Shown here: one piece after another, positions 6,867 through 10,353 of the stretch
Numbering within the stretch: position 1 is the stretch's first letter
Layout of the letters: the number at the start of each line of letters is the position of its first letter
Origin: JAFGUF01 sp040883315
GTDB taxonomy: Bacteria; Bacillota; Clostridia; Christensenellales; UMGS416
Assembly (NCBI GenBank): GCA_040883315.1
Contig: JBFLKU010000002.1
Coordinates: 1 to 10,353, forward strand
Direction of reading: 5' to 3'
DNA: 10,353 nucleotides
Position numbers and translations under genes: made by a program
Notes under the pieces: model-generated
Database searches by the model: none
Told to the model about the DNA's origin: nothing
Seen by the model: only the letters and a program-made list of their open reading frames with translations

Positions 6867-7862
6867 ATGGAACAAAAAAACGCAAATAAAAATGATGTTT
6901 TGCTTGCTATAGAGGATTTAGAGGTGCAGTATTCTGCAGGCGGATCTGTGATACATGCCGTTAACGGAGTATCTCTGGAGATAAAAAAAGGACAGGCTTT
7001 TGGCTTGGTGGGAGAAACGGGCGCTGGCAAAACTACAATAGCAAAATCAATACTAAGAATATTGCCTGATGTATCTGCAAAAATTAATTACGGAAAAATA
7101 ATTTTCCAAGGCGAAAATTTATTTGAAAAAACAGAAAAGCAAATGCAGAAAATCCGCGGCAAAAAAATATCTATGGTTTTTCAGGACCCAATGACAGCGT
7201 TAAATCCTGTTTTGACAATAGGTGATCAAATAGCAGAGGTATTTAAGCTTCACGAAAAAGTGACAGCAGCAGAGGCAACAGAAAAGACAGCAGAAATACT
7301 AGAGATGGTTGGGATACCAAGAGAGCGTATATGGGAATACCCATATCAGTTTTCGGGTGGAATGAAGCAAAGAGTGGTAATAGCTATGGCGCTGGCATGC
7401 AGACCGGAGCTGCTTTTGGCAGATGAACCCACAACAGCTCTTGATGTTACTATTCAAGCACAGATTCTGGAGATGATTAGCAAGCTAAAAGAAGAGCAAA
7501 ACATGTCGCTTATAATGATTACACATGACCTTGGGATAATTGCCGAGACGTGTGATGTGGTTGGTGTGGTTTATGCAGGTGAGGTGATAGAGATAGGAAC
7601 AAAAGAGGAGATATTCGACTATCCGACTCATCCATATACAATTGGTCTCTTTGGCTCGATTCCCAGCATATCAGGAGAAGAAAAAAGGCTGAAACCAATT
7701 CCTGGAATGCCTCCTAATCCGTCTGACCTGCCAGAAGGATGCAATTTCAACCCAAGATGCGGCAAAGCAACAAAAGAGTGCAGAAGCAATTCAATACCAC
7801 TGATAGAGACGCGTCCGGGGCATTTTTGCCGCTGCATACATGCAGAAGTGAAGGAGAAATAA
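6867..7862 (+). CDS. ABC importer ATPase, OppD/DppD type
   Basis: 331-residue cytoplasmic ATPase, one of two that power the importer. Walker A is GETGAGKT (49-56), the Q-loop is MVFQDP, the signature motif is a normal FSGGMKQRV, Walker B is LLLADEPTTALD, and the H-loop is ITHD. The C-terminal oligopeptide-transporter extension begins at HPYTIGLFGSIP and carries Cys at 292, 298, 305, 321 and 323. This cysteine pattern is known in DppD-type subunits, where an iron-sulfur cluster has been reported. I chose ATG at 6867, six bases after AAGGAAGGTG; the in-frame GTG at 6858 is part of that ribosome binding site and would add only three residues. Confidence 0.95.
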   Translation: MEQKNANKNDVLLAIEDLEVQYSAGGSVIHAVNGVSLEIKKGQAFGLVGETGAGKTTIAKSILRILPDVSAKINYGKIIFQGENLFEKTEKQMQKIRGKKISMVFQDPMTALNPVLTIGDQIAEVFKLHEKVTAAEATEKTAEILEMVGIPRERIWEYPYQFSGGMKQRVVIAMALACRPELLLADEPTTALDVTIQAQILEMISKLKEEQNMSLIMITHDLGIIAETCDVVGVVYAGEVIEIGTKEEIFDYPTHPYTIGLFGSIPSISGEEKRLKPIPGMPPNPSDLPEGCNFNPRCGKATKECRSNSIPLIETRPGHFCRCIHAEVKEK

Positions 7863-7863
7863 G

Positions 7864-8820
7864 ATGTCTGAAATTATTAAAGTAGAAAATCTAAAAAAAT
7901 ATTTTGATACACCTAATGGACGTCTGCATGCAGTAGATGACGTAACTTTTTCTATTGAAAAAGGACAAACTATGGGCGTAGTAGGGGAATCCGGATGCGG
8001 AAAATCCACATTAGGCAGAACGATTATTCATTTACTAGATAGCACAGACGGCAAAATATTGTTCGAGGGCGATGACATTACGCATGTAAATAAAAAAGAG
8101 CTAAAAAAGCTGAGAGAAAAAATGCAGATTATATTTCAAGATCCATTTTCATCTCTAAACCCCAGAATGACCGTTAAGCAGACAATCAGCGAGCCACTAG
8201 AGCTTTCTCGCAAATTTACCAAAGACCAGATTGAAAAAGAGGCTGAAAGAGTGATGGACATGGTTGGGCTTTCCAAGCTTTATTATATGTCATATCCTCA
8301 CGAGCTGGACGGCGGAAGAAGGCAAAGGGTAGGAATAGGAAGAGCTCTGGCACTAAATCCGAAGTTTATTGTTTGTGATGAACCTGTTTCAGCACTGGAT
8401 GTGTCTATTCAGGCACAGATACTAAATCTGATACAAGAGCTGCAGGAGCAAAGCGGAATAACATTTATGTTTATTACCCATGACTTATCTGTAGTAAGAC
8501 ATATTTCTCATAATATATGCGTAATGTATATGGGACAATTGGTAGAAAAAAGTCCATCGAAGGAATTATTCAAAATGCCTGTTCACCCATATACAAAGGC
8601 TTTGCTTTCTGCTGTGCCGTCAATAGACATACATGGCAAAAACAAAAGAATCATACTTAAGGGCGAAGTTGTATCGCCAATAAACCCGAAACCGGGATGC
8701 AGATTTGCAGCTAGATGCCAATATGCAGAGGAACGGTGCAAGCAGCCGCAGGAACTAGTGGAAGTGCTAGATGGACACTTTGTAGCCTGCTGCAGGGCGA
8801 AAGAGATAAACAAACTCTAA
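7864..8820 (+). CDS. ABC importer ATPase, OppF/DppF type
   Basis: 318-residue cytoplasmic ATPase that should pair with the OppD-type subunit. Walker A is GESGCGKS (41-48), the Q-loop is IIFQDPFSSLNPRM, Walker B is FIVCDEPVSALD, and the H-loop is ITHD. The signature motif reads LDGGRRQRVGIGRAL (148-162), so the serine of LSGGQ is Asp149. I recall this variant from other clostridial OppF-like proteins, so it may mark a subfamily rather than a broken site. The C-terminal extension has HPYTKALLSAVP and Cys at 279, 285, 292, 309 and 310. The ATG is one base after the previous stop; AAGGAG at 7851-7856 is its ribosome binding site. Confidence 0.95.
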   Translation: MSEIIKVENLKKYFDTPNGRLHAVDDVTFSIEKGQTMGVVGESGCGKSTLGRTIIHLLDSTDGKILFEGDDITHVNKKELKKLREKMQIIFQDPFSSLNPRMTVKQTISEPLELSRKFTKDQIEKEAERVMDMVGLSKLYYMSYPHELDGGRRQRVGIGRALALNPKFIVCDEPVSALDVSIQAQILNLIQELQEQSGITFMFITHDLSVVRHISHNICVMYMGQLVEKSPSKELFKMPVHPYTKALLSAVPSIDIHGKNKRIILKGEVVSPINPKPGCRFAARCQYAEERCKQPQELVEVLDGHFVACCRAKEINKL

Positions 8821-8828
8821 AATTGAGC

Positions 8829-8853
8829 TTTTTATTTCGCATATAAATAAAAA
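8829..8853 (+). repeat. AT-only hairpin before the MFS gene
   Basis: Perfect 9-bp arms, TTTTTATTT (8829-8837) and AAATAAAAA (8845-8853), with a seven-base spacer, in the 47-base gap between the second ATPase gene and the MFS gene. The right arm touches the weak ribosome binding site AAGGT (8853-8857) of the MFS gene. It could tune MFS translation or be a transcript-stability element. It has no GC core or following T run, so it is not a classic terminator. Confidence 0.4.
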
Positions 8854-8867
8854 AGGTAACAATACAA

Positions 8868-10073
8868 ATGAATAATGAAATAAAAAAAATATGGAATCCT
8901 GCTTTTATCATGATTCTCATAGTCAATTTTTGCGTACAAATGGGGCAGCAGATGACAAATGCTCTGGTTCCTAAATATGCTGATTCGCTGGGAGCAACAG
9001 CATATGTAGTTGGAATAGTGGGCAGTATATTTGCGGTTGCATCTATAATGATCAGACCGGTTGCCAGCCCTGCATTCGACAGTGCCAGCAAGAAGAAGTT
9101 ATTGATAGCAGCGATTTTTGGGTTTGTAGTTGTTCAAACTACATATGGATTGGCAAATAGTATTCCTGTTATTATTGGTGCTAGGCTTCTGCACGGAATG
9201 TGCCTTGGCGTTGCTGCACCTATCAGCCTAGCAATCACCAGCAATACTCTTCCTGACGGTCAGCTAGGAAAGGGAATAGGGATATTCTCGCTTACCCAAG
9301 CGGTAGGGCAGGCTGTGGGACCAAATTTGGGATTAACCATGAGCCTATCAATAGGATATCACTATACGTTTTTTATAGGTGCGTTTTTAATGCTTACGGC
9401 GGCTATTCTTGCATTCTTCATTAAAGAGCCTGAGTACGAGAAGAAACCGTATAAAATCTCTTTTGATAAAATAATAGAAAAAAGTGCACTTCATGCAACA
9501 ATCTTAATGTTCTTCTTTATTTTTGCTTATAGCTGCGTTAATAATTTCATTGCTATATACAGCGGACTTAGAGGCATAGAAAACATCGGCATGTTCTTCA
9601 CGGTTTATGCAGTATTCCTGCTTATAACCAGACCTGTCAGCGGAATACTATTGGATAAGCTGGGGTATGGAAAGGTGCTGATTCCCGGTATTATAATGTT
9701 CGGGATTTCGTTTTTCATAATAAGCATTGCACAGACAATGACTACATTCTTGATTGCGGCAGCAATCTCAGCATTCGGCTACGGCGTATGCTACCCTACA
9801 GTACAGTCGCTAAGCATGAGCTGCAGCCCTAAAAGCAGAAGAGGGGTGGCCAGCAGCACCAACTATTTGGGTGCAGACTTTGGGATGCTATTTGGCTCCA
9901 GCACGGCAGGATTTATCGTAGACAGAATGACTGCATCGGCTAGTACACGAGTAGAGGCATATTCCAGAATGTATCAGCTTATGATTATACCGATAGCGTT
10001 GTCTATAGTATATTTTCTGATTGCAAGAAAGAAAATAGCGCAAAATATCGAAACGAACAACCCTAGCAACTGA
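8868..10073 (+). CDS. MFS transporter (MFS_1 family), substrate unknown
   Basis: 401-residue major facilitator superfamily protein with about 12 membrane helices in two halves, the normal size. The first helix is at about 12-30. The TM2-TM3 loop RPVASPAFDSASKKKLL (63-79) is a degenerate motif A; ARLLHGMCLG (105-114) is the TM4 motif; a second motif-A-like loop, RPVSGILLDKLGYGKVL, joins helices 8 and 9 in the C-terminal half. The type resembles drug, sugar or metabolite efflux proteins, but direction cannot be read from sequence. It lies 47 bases after the second ATPase gene with no terminator between, so it probably shares the operon transcript. An MFS gene straight after an A-B-C-D-F importer recalls CntE of staphylopine systems. 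The ribosome binding site (AAGGT, ten bases before ATG) is weaker than its neighbours'. Confidence 0.9.
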   Translation: MNNEIKKIWNPAFIMILIVNFCVQMGQQMTNALVPKYADSLGATAYVVGIVGSIFAVASIMIRPVASPAFDSASKKKLLIAAIFGFVVVQTTYGLANSIPVIIGARLLHGMCLGVAAPISLAITSNTLPDGQLGKGIGIFSLTQAVGQAVGPNLGLTMSLSIGYHYTFFIGAFLMLTAAILAFFIKEPEYEKKPYKISFDKIIEKSALHATILMFFFIFAYSCVNNFIAIYSGLRGIENIGMFFTVYAVFLLITRPVSGILLDKLGYGKVLIPGIIMFGISFFIISIAQTMTTFLIAAAISAFGYGVCYPTVQSLSMSCSPKSRRGVASSTNYLGADFGMLFGSSTAGFIVDRMTASASTRVEAYSRMYQLMIIPIALSIVYFLIARKKIAQNIETNNPSN

Positions 10074-10092
10074 CGCGAAGAGGTGAAGCAGA

Positions 10093-10353
10093 GTGACAAA
10101 TAAATATCCGGGAAACTTTGAAAAGCATATTTTGTATAATTGGAAGTTTCCTGAAAAAGAATATGATGAAAACGGTATACCATATGGTATTCAGATAGAT
10201 TATGATAGCCCATATTTGGACTCGCTAGGAAAAGAAAGAGAAATCTATCTTTACAGAGCTAGCACACTGCCACCACGCAAATTGGCTCCTACTATATATG
10301 TACTCCAAGACAGTAAAGATGAAGATGATATTGAAAAATGCCTTATTGATGCA
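10093..10353 (+). CDS. Unidentified gene, 5' part only (possible alpha/beta hydrolase)
   Basis: The first 87 codons of a gene that runs off the right edge. The start is a GTG at 10093, six bases after the strong ribosome binding site GAAGAGGTGA (10077-10086), 19 bases after the MFS stop. An in-frame TGA at 10084-10086 rules out an earlier start. No signal peptide or membrane segment is visible: the N-terminus (MTNKYPGNFEKHILYNW) is polar, so the product is probably cytoplasmic. The segment KEREIYLYRA...LAPTIYVLQDSKDEDD resembles the strands that open an alpha/beta-hydrolase or esterase domain. That reading is weak, and I do not firmly recognise the family. Operon position suggests it acts on, or makes, the compound handled by the transporters. 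Confidence 0.65.
   Translation, partial: MTNKYPGNFEKHILYNWKFPEKEYDENGIPYGIQIDYDSPYLDSLGKEREIYLYRASTLPPRKLAPTIYVLQDSKDEDDIEKCLIDA

Noticed and set aside
8302..8325. Sequencing error or pseudogene as explanation for LDGG in the second ATPase
   Set aside because: The reading frame is intact, all other ATPase motifs are present, and the variant is familiar from related OppF-like proteins.
8711..9091. Minus-strand frame of 126 codons opposite the ATPase-MFS junction
   Set aside because: It covers the end of one clear gene and the start of another and has no recognisable motif; it is a shadow of the plus-strand genes.
9974..10213. Minus-strand frame at the right edge
   Set aside because: It lies opposite the end of the MFS gene and the start of the next gene, which has a strong ribosome binding site.

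Overview
The window reads as chromosomal DNA of a low-GC, Gram-positive-type bacterium, most likely a member of the Clostridia. This rests on AT-rich intergenic DNA, strong AGGAGG-type ribosome binding sites, a lipoprotein-type substrate-binding protein, sigma-A-like promoters and the sequence style of the ABC genes. No species can be named. There is no sign of a mobile element, CRISPR array, tRNA or rRNA.

Layout. Positions 1-60 are a short GC-richer tail of something that ends outside the window; it is followed by a strong bidirectional hairpin terminator (71-93). A minus-strand gene (120-1604) encodes a multi-pass GT39/PMT-like membrane glycosyltransferase. After a 247-base AT-rich gap comes a minus-strand LacI/GalR-family regulator (1852-2892). 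A 346-base divergent control region (2893-3238) holds a consensus plus-strand promoter, a probable minus-strand promoter and clusters of short repeated half-sites. All later genes are on the plus strand: a substrate-binding lipoprotein (3239-4852), a hairpin that probably attenuates transcription (4920-4961), two DppB/DppC-type permeases, two OppD/OppF-type ATPases, an MFS transporter, and the first 87 codons of an unidentified gene cut by the window edge.

How the genes work together. The five ABC genes form a complete binding-protein-dependent importer of the peptide/nickel/opine class (A-B-C-D-F order). The genes from the first permease onward are tightly packed (gaps of 2, 14, 1, 47 and 19 bases), so they probably form one transcript. 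The divergent LacI-type gene is the obvious candidate regulator. A LacI regulator suggests a sugar-like or glycoside effector. An MFS gene placed directly after A-B-C-D-F recalls the staphylococcal cnt (staphylopine) arrangement, in which the MFS protein exports the metallophore that the ABC system re-imports. The window does not decide between oligosaccharide, peptide and metallophore uptake. Two positions at the permease-ATPase coupling interface are non-canonical: the EAA-loop glycine is Asn in the second permease, and the LSGGQ serine is Asp in the second ATPase.
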